Assembly: GCA_012960245.1 (NCBI GenBank)
Contig: DUBO01000025.1
Coordinates: 50,957-114,956, forward strand
Source: Candidatus Binatota bacterium
Lineage (GTDB): Bacteria; Desulfobacterota; Binatia; UBA1149
Direction: 5' to 3'
DNA: 64,000 nucleotides
The notes below the pieces were generated by a model. That model saw only the letters and a list, made by a program, of their open reading frames with translations. It did no database searches and had not been told where the DNA came from. Within the stretch, counting starts at the first letter, position 1; every line of letters starts with the position of its first letter. The translations under genes and the position numbers were made by a program. This document shows positions 55,813 to 63,763 of the stretch, piece after piece.

Positions 55813-55842
55813 TTGACTGTAGCTACCTATTGGGAATATTAT
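55813..55842 (+). promoter_or_regulatory. Promoter for the Cys-rich gene
   Basis: TTGACT (55813-55818), 18-bp spacer, TATTAT (55837-55842). Its -10 lies inside the inverted repeat TTGGGA-N6-TCCCAA (55830-55847), so a regulator bound there would block it. Confidence 0.65.
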
Positions 55843-55847
55843 CCCAA
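55830..55847. promoter_or_regulatory. Inverted repeat overlapping the -10, TTGGGA-N6-TCCCAA
   Basis: Arms at 55830-55835 and 55842-55847 are perfect. A single similar half-site (ATTGGGAAC, minus strand) lies at 55732-55740, next to the DUF6502 start codon. Together these suggest one regulator acting on both divergent genes. Confidence 0.55.
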
Positions 55848-55927
55848 ATAAGGGCGGTTACAGCAAGAGCTTAATTTACCCCGTATGGGGGGTAACCGTC
55901 TCTACCCCTACGGAAAGGAGAGGAAAA

Positions 55928-56677
55928 ATGGAGAAAATGAACCAACTCAAGCAACTTCGCGGTGTTTGCGGCGCGGCGCTTCTGCTGTTCCTGGCCACTT
56001 CGGTCGGCCCGGCGGTGGCGCCGGCCTCGGCTGCCGTGGCCGCTACCTCGGCCGAGCAACTGTGCTCGCCCCACGACAGCGAGCTCTGCGAGCTTCGCTG
56101 CGCCGGGCATCAGCGCGAGTGTTACCAGGCCTGCAATAAGCGCCGGCGCATGTGCCTGGAAAACGCGTGGAACCAGGCCCGCGTGTGTAAGGCCAGGTGC
56201 GGGCAACTCGACTCGCGCTCAAGTCAGACCGAGTGCCGCCGGCGCTGCGTCAGCGAAGTCCTCGCCAAGGCGAAAAAACGCTGCCGCGTCGGGCAGCCGG
56301 TTTGCCGGCGACTTTGCGGCCCCGAGAGCTGTGACGATCTGTGTAACGACCATCTCCCCCGGTTGCAGCACGATTCGCAGTCCGGGGCCGCAGCTTCGGG
56401 AGATCTAGCTCCCGAGGGGCTGGGCCCGGTTACGGTTGAGCCGGTTGATTATTGCGACCCTACCGGCGACAGGGAATGCAGGGCGGATTGCGCAAAGGGA
56501 ATGCGGCGCTGCTTGTCGGCGGTCAAGCATCGCGGCCGGCAGTGCCTGCAAGGTTGCCGTGGGCTTGATGGTGAGGAGCGGGTGACCTGCGCGCGGGACT
56601 GCTCTGTTGCAGCCCGCAAGGGACTTAAGCGTTGCCGGGTTCGCTTCGGTGGATGTATAGACCGCTGCGCTGACTGA
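55928..56677 (+). CDS. Secreted Cys-rich protein with CX3C repeats
   Basis: 249 residues. Signal peptide: GAALLLFLATSVGPAVAPASA, cleaved near residue 36-40. The mature chain has about 26 Cys, many as helical CX3C pairs such as CELRC, CYQAC and CKARC, as in coiled-coil-helix twin-CX3C proteins; such pairs can form disulfide staples. A long Arg/Lys-rich surface is also present. No family recognised. It is exported, so probably periplasmic or extracytoplasmic with disulfides. A good Shine-Dalgarno (AAAGGAGAGG) and the strong promoter precede it. Confidence 0.75.
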   Translation: MEKMNQLKQLRGVCGAALLLFLATSVGPAVAPASAAVAATSAEQLCSPHDSELCELRCAGHQRECYQACNKRRRMCLENAWNQARVCKARCGQLDSRSSQTECRRRCVSEVLAKAKKRCRVGQPVCRRLCGPESCDDLCNDHLPRLQHDSQSGAAASGDLAPEGLGPVTVEPVDYCDPTGDRECRADCAKGMRRCLSAVKHRGRQCLQGCRGLDGEERVTCARDCSVAARKGLKRCRVRFGGCIDRCAD

Positions 56678-56686
56678 CTGAGTGAC

Positions 56687-56714
56687 GGGTCCCGGAAGGC
56701 GGCAACCGGGGCCC
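56687..56714 (+). other. GC-rich hairpin after the Cys-rich gene
   Basis: GGGTCCCGG (56687-56695) pairs with CCGGGGCCC (56706-56714, one G-T pair), loop 10 bases, no T-run. It may be a transcript end or stability element. The following 150 bp include five CGTTGC copies and two 8-bp palindromes (GTTGCAAC at 56761 and CAACGTTG at 56778). Confidence 0.4.
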
Positions 56715-56867
56715 GTCGCTGCGTTGCTTATGCACAAAGCTGACACGTTGCGTTGCCAGCGTTGCAACCAGGTGAAACAACGTTGCTACGGGGTCCGTGA
56801 GGGGAGTGAAGGAGTGGCTGGCTGCCTGCGGTGACGCGGGGCGGACCCTTTTCAGCTTCCCTGGGCG

Positions 56868-57809
56868 CTACACGCCAGGGGCGCTTTTATCCTGGTCGCC
56901 GGCACTCTCGGCTACTACCTGTCGCCAGCGCAGCGGCACGAGCAGCTGGTCGAGGTAGCCTGGCGGAAAATCCGGCATGGCCTCTATGCCTATGCCGACG
57001 GGCGGTTCGCGGTCAGCCGGCAGAAATCGGGTGCCGAACAACACGTCCCAGACTATGAGGTTGGCGCCGTAGTTGCTGTTGGCCTCTTCGACCGTGGGCG
57101 AGTGGTGCCAGCGGTGCAGTTCGGCCATGGCGAATATCCAGTTGAGCGGTCCCAGTCGCAGACGCACGTTGGCGTGTTGAAACATTCCGTGGATGGAGGT
57201 GAACACCGCGAACAGCACTATCACCTCCTCGCCGGCTCCCAACGCCACCAGCGGCAGGTACCAGGCGACGAACAGCAGCATGAAGTCCACCGGGTGAAAA
57301 CGCCCCGCGTTGAGCCAGTACAGCCGCCGGGCGCTGTGGTGCACCGAGTGAAAGCGCCAGAGAAACTCGCGCTCGTGTTCGGAGCGGTGCACCCAGTACT
57401 GCCCGAACTCACCGACGACCAGTGCCAGCGCTAGTTGCGCCCAGGTGTTCCAGTGCTGCGGCCAGGGGCCGGTGATGTTCGTGGCCAAAGCAATCCAGGC
57501 GGCCAGCGCCGCGCCGGCGGTGAGCAGGGCGGGCTTGCTCAGCTCGGGCAGCAGGTTGCCCGAGATCATGGCGTGACCAAAATCGGTGGCGATGTCGCCG
57601 CGCGCACGGTTCCATTCGGCGTGCAGGGGAACAACGCGTTCGAGTATGGCAATAGCGAGGGCGGCGCCCAGCTGCACCGCCGCGAGCACGAGCACCAGCG
57701 ACCAGCCAGCGGCCAGCGCGTGGTCGGTCGCCAGCAGGCCGGTCGTCATGACGACCGGAAAAACCAGCCAGGCCGTGGGCCCATGCGCCTTGTGCTGCTG
57801 GTCGTGCAT
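56868..57809 (-). CDS. Fatty acid hydroxylase / sterol desaturase family protein
   Basis: 313 residues with four or so membrane helices and the three histidine clusters of the di-iron superfamily: HRSEH (about residue 147), HSVHH (around 161) and HRWHH in LHRWHHSPTVEEANSNYG (around 240). The last segment is specific to sterol desaturase/fatty acid hydroxylases. Substrate unknown; it lies beside a lipid acyltransferase, so a role in membrane lipid or hopanoid modification is possible (inference). It overlaps nothing; 4 bp before the next gene. Confidence 0.88.
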   Translation of the reverse strand: MHDQQHKAHGPTAWLVFPVVMTTGLLATDHALAAGWSLVLVLAAVQLGAALAIAILERVVPLHAEWNRARGDIATDFGHAMISGNLLPELSKPALLTAGAALAAWIALATNITGPWPQHWNTWAQLALALVVGEFGQYWVHRSEHEREFLWRFHSVHHSARRLYWLNAGRFHPVDFMLLFVAWYLPLVALGAGEEVIVLFAVFTSIHGMFQHANVRLRLGPLNWIFAMAELHRWHHSPTVEEANSNYGANLIVWDVLFGTRFLPADREPPVGIGIEAMPDFPPGYLDQLLVPLRWRQVVAESAGDQDKSAPGV

Positions 57810-57813
57810 GGAT

Positions 57814-58536
57814 TTAGACGCTCACCAGTTTCTCGGCCTCTTCGGCCAGCAGGTCGAGGCGTTGCTGCAGTTGCTGCCTGCTGGGAGCCAGCGTTTCGCT
57901 GTCGCGGGCGTGGCCGGGCACCAAGATGGGCTCGGCGCTCACCGTCACCACGCGACCCGACAAGTGGGGCAGCGCCAGCTTCATCCATGTACTGTCGAGC
58001 ACGGTAATCCTGTCACCCCAGCTGCGTACCGCCAGCAGCGGAAGACCACTTATAGCCGCCAGGTGTAACGAACCCCAGCGGGCCTCGTGCGACGGCCCGC
58101 GTGAGCCGTCGGCCATGATAACCACCGACTTGTTTTCGGCCACCGCGCGCCGGGCCAGCTCCTCGACCGCAGCCGTGCCGCGCTCGCGCCTCGAGCCGGC
58201 AACGCAGTCGATACCGAAGCGCTGCAGCAGGTAGGCGCCCAGCGTGCCAACGCGGTTGTGGCCTACCATGAAGAGCAGGGGCCAGCCGCGCTGGGTATGG
58301 CGAAAGAGCGAAAACATCGTCAGGAACACGTCCTGGTGCCAGGCGGTGACGATGCAGGGTCGGCCCTCGCGGATGTAATCAAAGAGCGGGCCGTGTTCTT
58401 CGAAACGCCCGCGGCGGTGCAGCACGGCCACCCAGGCCCGGATGAAGGCGTTCACGAGCGGATACAGCAGGCGTTGCACGTCGGACAAGCGGCTGCGCAG
58501 CCGCCGTACCCGCGCCGATTTCCACCAACCACTCAT
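57814..58536 (-). CDS. Lysophospholipid acyltransferase family (DUF374) protein
   Basis: 240 residues. Family features: WHQDVFLTMFSLF (the H of the acyltransferase box equivalent), VGHNRVGTLGAYLLQRFG, and VIMADGSRGPSHEAR, which is diagnostic of DUF374. Likely acylates a lipid at the cytoplasmic face; no signal peptide. The start ATG 58536 lies only a few bases after a terminator-like structure on the minus strand, so a later start (for example TTG in RLSDVQRLL) is conceivable. Followed closely by the hydroxylase gene. Confidence 0.85.
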   Translation of the reverse strand: MSGWWKSARVRRLRSRLSDVQRLLYPLVNAFIRAWVAVLHRRGRFEEHGPLFDYIREGRPCIVTAWHQDVFLTMFSLFRHTQRGWPLLFMVGHNRVGTLGAYLLQRFGIDCVAGSRRERGTAAVEELARRAVAENKSVVIMADGSRGPSHEARWGSLHLAAISGLPLLAVRSWGDRITVLDSTWMKLALPHLSGRVVTVSAEPILVPGHARDSETLAPSRQQLQQRLDLLAEEAEKLVSV

Positions 58537-58540
58537 TTCA

Positions 58541-58570
58541 CAAAAAGGGGAGGCGCCGGATACTCCCCTT
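58541..58570 (-). terminator. Rho-independent terminator, minus strand
   Basis: AAGGGGAG (58545-58552) and CTCCCCTT (58563-58570) are perfectly complementary with a 10-base loop, and the minus strand continues with T residues (58542-58546). It ends the alcohol dehydrogenase transcript directly before the acyltransferase gene. Confidence 0.7.
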
Positions 58571-58580
58571 AGGGAGGCCT

Positions 58581-59612
58581 TCAGGAGATGGCAATTTTGA
58601 GTACGCCGTCATCGTGAGCGCGGAAGGTGTCGTAGCTTGCCACTATGTCGTCGAGACTGTGCTCGTGGGTTAGCAGTGGTTCGAGGTCTACCTCGCCCGA
58701 CTCTATTATGCCCAGCAGGTGCTCGAGTCGCTCGCGTCCGGCCGGGCACAGCGTGGTGACTATGTTTCGGTGAATGAAGTTTCCGTCGGTGGGCACGGTC
58801 AGCTCTTCGATGCCTCCGTACACACCCACCGAGCTTATGGTGCCGCCCATGCGCGTGGAGGCCAGGCAGTTGCCGAAGGTGACCTGCTTGCCCAGGGCTT
58901 CGACCGCCACGTGGGCGCCCACCCCGCCGGTGGCTTCGAGGATCGACTCAACGGCAGTACCGGGGTCAAAGACCTCGTCGGCGCCCAGTTGTCGCGACAT
59001 GGCCACGCGTTCGGGAATCGACTCCACGGTGATGATGCGGCCTGCCTTGTAGTACTTGGCGGCAGCCGTCACGCAGAGTCCCACCGGGCCCTGGGCAAAG
59101 ATGGCCACCGTCTTGCCTTCCACGTCGCCCGCGCGCTCGATGGCGCCGAAGCCGGTGCTCATGATGTCGGCGGCAAAGATAGCCTGCCGGTCGCTCATGC
59201 CGTCGGGGATGATTGCCATGCTCTGGTCTGCCCCGTTGGCCATGTAGGCTTCGCCCTGGCAGCCGAACAGCAGGTTCATCGGCGCGCCGAAGGTCTGGCA
59301 CACGTTGAGGTTGCCGTCTACGCACTGCTCGCAGCTGCCACAGCTCGACAGGCAGCAGGTCACCACGCGGTCGCCGGGTTTGAAGCGGTCGACACCGTCA
59401 CCCACGGCCTCGATGACGCCTACCGCCTCGTGGCCCATAGGCATGCCGGCGGGTACATCGTCGATGTCGTCAACGATGTGTATGTCCGACCCGCAGATGG
59501 TGGACAGGGTCATTTTTACCAGGGCCTGGCCCGGCTCGGGGTCGCCCAGTTCGTAGTCGCTGAGCGCCACGGCGCCCTTGTCGGTTTTTACGCATCCTTT
59601 GACTTTCGGCAT
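58581..59612 (-). CDS. Zinc-dependent alcohol dehydrogenase family protein
   Basis: 343 residues. Catalytic zinc residues: Cys in STICGSDIHIV, His-Glu in MGHEAVGVIEAVG; the structural zinc site CLSSCGSCEQCVDGNLNVC is complete. Rossmann fold at VAIFAQGPVGLCVTAAA, typical of the MDR superfamily. It resembles threonine dehydrogenase or formaldehyde dehydrogenase-like members, but substrate is not assignable. Starts at ATG 59612. The 329 bp upstream are the repeat-rich region before the nitrilase gene. Confidence 0.92.
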   Translation of the reverse strand: MPKVKGCVKTDKGAVALSDYELGDPEPGQALVKMTLSTICGSDIHIVDDIDDVPAGMPMGHEAVGVIEAVGDGVDRFKPGDRVVTCCLSSCGSCEQCVDGNLNVCQTFGAPMNLLFGCQGEAYMANGADQSMAIIPDGMSDRQAIFAADIMSTGFGAIERAGDVEGKTVAIFAQGPVGLCVTAAAKYYKAGRIITVESIPERVAMSRQLGADEVFDPGTAVESILEATGGVGAHVAVEALGKQVTFGNCLASTRMGGTISSVGVYGGIEELTVPTDGNFIHRNIVTTLCPAGRERLEHLLGIIESGEVDLEPLLTHEHSLDDIVASYDTFRAHDDGVLKIAIS

Positions 59613-59731
59613 ACTGCCAAACTAGGCTGCGTAGGTGGTTGAGGGAAGACCGCTGGACGCAGCAGGCAAAATGGTGTTTAGTCAACGATAACAAGAGAGT
59701 ACCGTACCCCTGCGGAGCCCCGGCAAGTGAC

Positions 59732-59759
59732 CGGGCAGCATTCGGGCAATAGACGGGCA
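59732..59759 (+). repeat. Three direct CGGGCA repeats at an 11-bp period
   Basis: CGGGCA at 59732-59737, 59743-59748 and 59754-59759, separated by five bases, i.e. one helical turn apart. Could be regulator sites on one face of the helix. Confidence 0.5.
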
Positions 59760-59907
59760 AGACACAAAGCGAAAGCAGCCGGGCGGGACCCGGCATGGAC
59801 AAGCGTGGACCACGGCAGACCGGCGCAAAAAAAAGCGTCGCCGGGCCACCAGAACAGGGGGGATGACCCCCATTGATAGCGGAAGGCCGATAGCGGGCCG
59901 GCCGCAG

Positions 59908-59928
59908 GCGCAGTGAAAGCGACTGCGC
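59908..59928 (+). other. Hairpin before the nitrilase start codon
   Basis: GCGCAGT and ACTGCGC are perfect 7-base arms; loop of 7 bases. It lies immediately before GGGAG and the ATG at 59942, so it could affect translation. Confidence 0.45.
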
Positions 59929-59941
59929 GGGAGAAAAGACA

Positions 59942-62008
59942 ATGGAAAATGCCGTAAGGCGGCCCGGTAGCGGGCCTCGTATCGCAGTTGCTCAGTTTTC
60001 GCCGGTTCTCGGCGACCTCAAGGCCAACCTCGAAACTCACAAAAAACTTATTGCCCAAGCCCTGGAACAGGGTGTCGACATACTGGTGTTCCCCGAGCTC
60101 AGCCTGACCGGCTATCGGCTCAAGGACACAGTGCCCGACGTTGCCCTTGAGCGCACGAGCGAGACCATGACCGAACTCGCCGAGCTGTCCAAGGACATTT
60201 CGCTGGTGGTGGGCCTGGTCGAGGAAACCCGCGACCACTGTTTCTATAACGCGAGCGTGTTTTTCGAAGCGGGCCGCGTGCTCAGCGTGCATCGCAAAGT
60301 GTACCTGCCCACCTACGGCATGTTTGACGAGCAGCGCTACTTTGCGCGCGGCCAGCGCATACAGGCGTTCAACAGTCGCCACGGCCGCATCGCGCTGCTC
60401 ATCTGCGAAGACATGCTTCATCCCAGCGCGGCCATGGTGGCAGGGCTCGACGGCGCGTCGATCGTAATCGTACCCTCGGCCAGTCCGGTGGTGGGAGTCA
60501 ACGCTGGCGCGAAGAGCATTGTCGGGACCGCCGGCAAGAAGGCCGCGAAATCCGAAGACAGCAACGGGCAAGGGCCGTCAGACGACAGTGCGGTCAAGCC
60601 CGACGCGGGTCAGAACGGCCAGCACTGGGAAAACTGGAATCGTGCCATGGCCCGCAACCTGGGCCTTTACGTGGTGCACGCCAACCGCTGCGGCAACGAG
60701 GACGGCCACGTTTACTGGGGCGGTTCGTCGATCATCGACCCCTCGGGCGCGATCATAACAAGGGCTGCCCTTTTCGAAGACGATCTCATCTCGGCGCCAC
60801 TGGGCGAAGACTCGGTACGGCGCCGCAGGTTGAAGAACCCCCTGCTCAGGGACGAGGACATGGATCTTGTCATCAACGAGTACTCGAGACTGCGCGAACG
60901 CCCGGTCTTAAAGCCTGCACACGCGGGCCGCGACGCCGGGCGTCGTGACGACCGACGCGATGACCGACGTGAAGGCGGCGGCGGTGGATTTAAACGTGAC
61001 GACCGACGCGAGGGCGGTGGTGGATTCCGACGTGACGACCGACGCGAGGGCGGTGGTGGATTCCGTCGTGACGACCGACGCGAAGGCGGTGGCGGTGGAT
61101 TCCGACGTGACGACCGACGCGAAGGCGGCGGCGGTGGATTCAAACGTGATGACCGACGCGAGGGCGGCGGCGGTGGATTCAAACGTGACGACCGGCGCGA
61201 AGGCGGCGGCGGTGGATTCAAACGTGACGACCGGCGCGAAGGCGGCGGCGGTGGATTCCGACGTGATGACCGCGGTAGCTCTGATCGCCGATCTTTCGGT
61301 GGCAACGACAGGCGTGGCGGTGCGGGCGGAGGCGGAGGATACAACCGAGACGATCGCCGCGATGACCGTGGCGGCTACAACAAGGGCGGCCAGGACCGCG
61401 GGGGCTACAACAAGGGCAGCTACAACAAGGGTGGCCAGGAAGGCAGGTCCTTTGGCGGCAACGACAGGCGCCCGGGTGCGGGCGGGGGCGGTGGATACCG
61501 TCGCGACGACCGCCGTGACGACCGCCGTGATGACCGTGGCGGCTACAACAAGGGAGGCCAGGACCGTGGCGGCTACAACAAGGGTGGCCAGGATCGCAGG
61601 TCTTTCGGTGGCAACGACAGGCGCCCGGGACCGGGCGGGGGCGGTGGATTCCGCCGCGACGACCGCCGCGACGACCGCCGCGACGACCGGCGTGACGACC
61701 GCCGTGATAACCGCACTGTCGGGCCGCGCTCCTCTGGTCGGGACGATCGCGGCAAGCAAGGCGGTGGCGCTCCGAGCAGTGGCGGGCCGCGATCCTTTGG
61801 TCGCGAAGATCGCGGCGAACGGCGCGGCTGGAACGATCGCGACGACAATCGCGGCAAGTCGGCTCACTCGGGCAAAGCCCAGGGTGGCAACTCCCGCGAG
61901 GACGATTCGCGTCCCGACGGCAGTCGCCAGGCCCCGGAAAAACGCAGTAACCCCCGAGCGCTGAGCACCGACAAGTTGTTTGCCAAGGGCGGTGAGGATG
62001 AAAGCTGA
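59942..62008 (+). CDS. Nitrilase-domain protein with a long Asp/Arg/Gly-rich repeat tail
   Basis: 688 residues. Residues 1 to about 320 form a carbon-nitrogen hydrolase domain with the full triad: E52 (FPELSLTGY), K119 ([18 protein letters not shown]) and C155 (LICEDMLH), the arrangement seen in the glutaminase domain of NAD synthetases, which splits glutamine to feed ammonia. An insertion (about residues 200-230) is Lys/Ser-rich. From residue 336 a very basic/acidic tail follows: 8 near-identical repeats of 12-13 residues ([13 protein letters not shown]) and then [18 protein letters not shown] and GGYNKG repeats to the end, about 350 residues without hydrophobic content, probably disordered. 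It overlaps nadE by 11 bp. Native role with NadE is likely; the tail's function is unknown. Confidence 0.85.
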   Translation: MENAVRRPGSGPRIAVAQFSPVLGDLKANLETHKKLIAQALEQGVDILVFPELSLTGYRLKDTVPDVALERTSETMTELAELSKDISLVVGLVEETRDHCFYNASVFFEAGRVLSVHRKVYLPTYGMFDEQRYFARGQRIQAFNSRHGRIALLICEDMLHPSAAMVAGLDGASIVIVPSASPVVGVNAGAKSIVGTAGKKAAKSEDSNGQGPSDDSAVKPDAGQNGQHWENWNRAMARNLGLYVVHANRCGNEDGHVYWGGSSIIDPSGAIITRAALFEDDLISAPLGEDSVRRRRLKNPLLRDEDMDLVINEYSRLRERPVLKPAHAGRDAGRRDDRRDDRREGGGGGFKRDDRREGGGGFRRDDRREGGGGFRRDDRREGGGGGFRRDDRREGGGGGFKRDDRREGGGGGFKRDDRREGGGGGFKRDDRREGGGGGFRRDDRGSSDRRSFGGNDRRGGAGGGGGYNRDDRRDDRGGYNKGGQDRGGYNKGSYNKGGQEGRSFGGNDRRPGAGGGGGYRRDDRRDDRRDDRGGYNKGGQDRGGYNKGGQDRRSFGGNDRRPGPGGGGGFRRDDRRDDRRDDRRDDRRDNRTVGPRSSGRDDRGKQGGGAPSSGGPRSFGREDRGERRGWNDRDDNRGKSAHSGKAQGGNSREDDSRPDGSRQAPEKRSNPRALSTDKLFAKGGEDES
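60959..61264 (+). repeat. Eight tandem [10 protein letters not shown](K/R)R repeats in the coding sequence
   Basis: 306 bp, 6 units of 39 bp and 2 of 36 bp, diverged mostly at synonymous positions. Units vary in having four or five Gly and K or R before the last Arg. The minus strand and other frames are also open here, as expected from repetitive DNA. Confidence 0.85.
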
Positions 62009-62858
62009 GCAGGCCCCTGCTCCAGCCGGCACTACACCGGTCTTTCCTGCTCTTGACTGCCCGTTGGTGGAGAAGGTGCTGGTCAGCTTCGTCCGCAACG
62101 AGGTTCGACGGGTGGGCCTCGACAGCGTGGTGCTGGGCCTGAGCGGCGGTATCGACTCGGCCGTGTCGGCCGCACTCGCGGTGCGCGCCCTTGGCAACGA
62201 CAAGGTGCTGGGCGTGATGATGCCCTACAGCAGCTCGAGCGAAGCCAGCCGTGCCGACGCGCTGGCCGTGGCCGAGGCCACCGGCATGAAGACCACCGAG
62301 CTGGACATCAGCGCGCAGGTCGACGCCTACTTTGAGCGTGTGCCCGACGCCTCGCGCCTGCGTAGAGGCAACAAGATGGCCCGCGAACGCATGACCGTGC
62401 TCTACGATCTTTCGGCCGACCGCGGGGCGCTGGTGCTGGGCACCTCCAACAAGACCGAGCTGCTGCTGGGCTACGGTACGCTGCACGGCGACATGGCCTC
62501 GGCCATCAACCCCATCGGCGATCTTTACAAGACCCAGGTCTGGGCGCTCGCGGCTCACCTGCAGATACCCGCCGAGGTAATAGACAAGCCGCCCACCGCC
62601 GACCTCTGGGAAGGGCAGACCGACGAGCAGGAGCTCGGCTTCGGCTACCGCGAGGTCGACGCGTTGCTCTACCGCATGGTCGACGAACGCGCGTCGGCCG
62701 AGGAACTGCTCGCCGACGGTTTTGACGCCGAGTTCGTGGAGCGCGTGCGCGGCATGGTGCAGGGCTCGCAGTTCAAGCGCCGCCTGCCGGTGATAGCCAA
62801 GGTGTCCGAGCGCACCATCGACTCGGATTTTCGTTACGCGCGCGACTGGGGCAGCTGA
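61998..62858 (+). CDS. nadE: NAD synthase, ammonia-dependent type
   Basis: 286 residues from ATG 61998, which overlaps the nitrilase gene. PP-loop [17 protein letters not shown] (residues about 47-60), [55 protein letters not shown], and [18 protein letters not shown] all match. Catalyses amidation of nicotinic acid adenine dinucleotide. No fused glutaminase domain, but the upstream nitrilase gene is a likely partner supplying ammonia from glutamine. The two frames differ by 1 and the overlap of 11 bp suggests coupling. A frameshifted ancestral fusion cannot be excluded. Confidence 0.95.
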   Translation: MKAEQAPAPAGTTPVFPALDCPLVEKVLVSFVRNEVRRVGLDSVVLGLSGGIDSAVSAALAVRALGNDKVLGVMMPYSSSSEASRADALAVAEATGMKTTELDISAQVDAYFERVPDASRLRRGNKMARERMTVLYDLSADRGALVLGTSNKTELLLGYGTLHGDMASAINPIGDLYKTQVWALAAHLQIPAEVIDKPPTADLWEGQTDEQELGFGYREVDALLYRMVDERASAEELLADGFDAEFVERVRGMVQGSQFKRRLPVIAKVSERTIDSDFRYARDWGS

Positions 62859-62863
62859 CCGCC

Positions 62864-63733
62864 TTGGCTGGCAGGGGCAAAGACAAGCAGGGCGATCCCG
62901 GGCGCCTGTACGTACTGGCCACGCCGCTTGGCAATCTCGGCGACCTGTCACCTCGCGCAATGGAGATCCTCGCTTCGGTCAAAACCGTGGCCTGCGAGGA
63001 CACCCGCGTCAGCCGCCGTCTGCTCGAGCTCGCGGGTTCAAACGCGGGCTTGTTGAGCTGCCACGATCACAACGAGCGCCGTGCCTCCGCTGGCATAGTT
63101 GCCCGCCTTAAGCGGGGCGACGACGTGGCCCTGCTCAGCGACGCGGGTACGCCCTGCATAAGTGACCCCGGCTACAGGGTGGTGTGCGCGGTTGCGGACG
63201 CCGGCCTGGAGGTCATCACCGTTCCCGGTCCCTCGGCCGTTACTGCGCTGTTGTCGGTGTCGGGCCTACCCACCGACAGGTTTTCTTTCGAAGGTTTCCT
63301 TCCGTCCAGCGGCTCGGCCCGCAGGCGGGTGTTTGAGCGGCTGGCCGACGCGGGTGGTACGGCGGTGTTCTACGAGTCGCCCCGGCGCGTGCTGGCGCTG
63401 CTCGACGATCTGGCCGGGCAGTTCGACGACCCCCCGGTGGCCGTCGGCCGCGAGCTTACGAAGCTCTACGAACAGGTGCTCCGGGGCGCGGCGAGCGAGG
63501 TGGCCGCCGCATTGCGCGAACAGGGGCCGCGAGGAGAGTTCACGGTGGCGGTGGCGCTGCCGCCAGCCGAAAAGGGCATGGCCGCGAGTGAGCTGCGCGC
63601 GGAATTAGCGCGCCTGCTCGACGCCGGCCTGAGCCGCCGCGACACGGCCATCGCGCTCAAGTCGCGCGGCGTATCGCGCAGCGAGGTCTACCGCGTGGCC
63701 GATGAGTTGGCCGACGAGTCGGCCGACGACTGA
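62864..63733 (+). CDS. rsmI: 16S rRNA (cytidine-1402-2'-O)-methyltransferase
   Basis: 289 residues from TTG 62864, 5 bp after nadE. SAM-dependent tetrapyrrole-methylase-fold enzyme. N-terminal RLYVLATPLGNLGDLSPRA, ACEDTRVSRRLLEL, and ALLSDAGTPCISDPGYRVV, then ITVPGPSAVTALLSVSG and FYESPRRVLALLDDL are diagnostic. A short N-terminal extension precedes the first strand. With nadE it is probably co-transcribed. Confidence 0.95.
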   Translation: MAGRGKDKQGDPGRLYVLATPLGNLGDLSPRAMEILASVKTVACEDTRVSRRLLELAGSNAGLLSCHDHNERRASAGIVARLKRGDDVALLSDAGTPCISDPGYRVVCAVADAGLEVITVPGPSAVTALLSVSGLPTDRFSFEGFLPSSGSARRRVFERLADAGGTAVFYESPRRVLALLDDLAGQFDDPPVAVGRELTKLYEQVLRGAASEVAAALREQGPRGEFTVAVALPPAEKGMAASELRAELARLLDAGLSRRDTAIALKSRGVSRSEVYRVADELADESADD

Positions 63734-63763
63734 ACGGGCGGCCGCTCAGCCTGTCTTTTCCTG

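Larger units (their letters stand above)
59613..59941. other. 329-bp region between alcohol dehydrogenase and nitrilase genes
   Basis: No supported gene. It contains three direct CGGGCA repeats every 11 bp (59732-59759), several GC-rich inverted repeats, and a 7-bp hairpin GCGCAGT/ACTGCGC (59908-59928) directly before the GGGAG Shine-Dalgarno of the nitrilase gene. No plausible sigma-70 promoter was seen. Confidence 0.5.

Noticed and set aside
60959..61264. CRISPR-like appearance of regular repeats
   Set aside because: No unique spacers; units are contiguous and in frame within a coding sequence with no cas genes.
61990..62010. Frameshift joining the nitrilase and NadE into one fusion
   Set aside because: nadE has its own ATG overlapping the nitrilase stop, and both products look complete; a sequencing error is possible but not needed.
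60908..62960. Long open frames on the minus strand and in a second plus frame through the repeats (up to 580 residues)
   Set aside because: GC-rich tandem repeats keep all frames open. The plus-frame nitrilase homology in the same frame, with the nadE overlap, decides the true frame.
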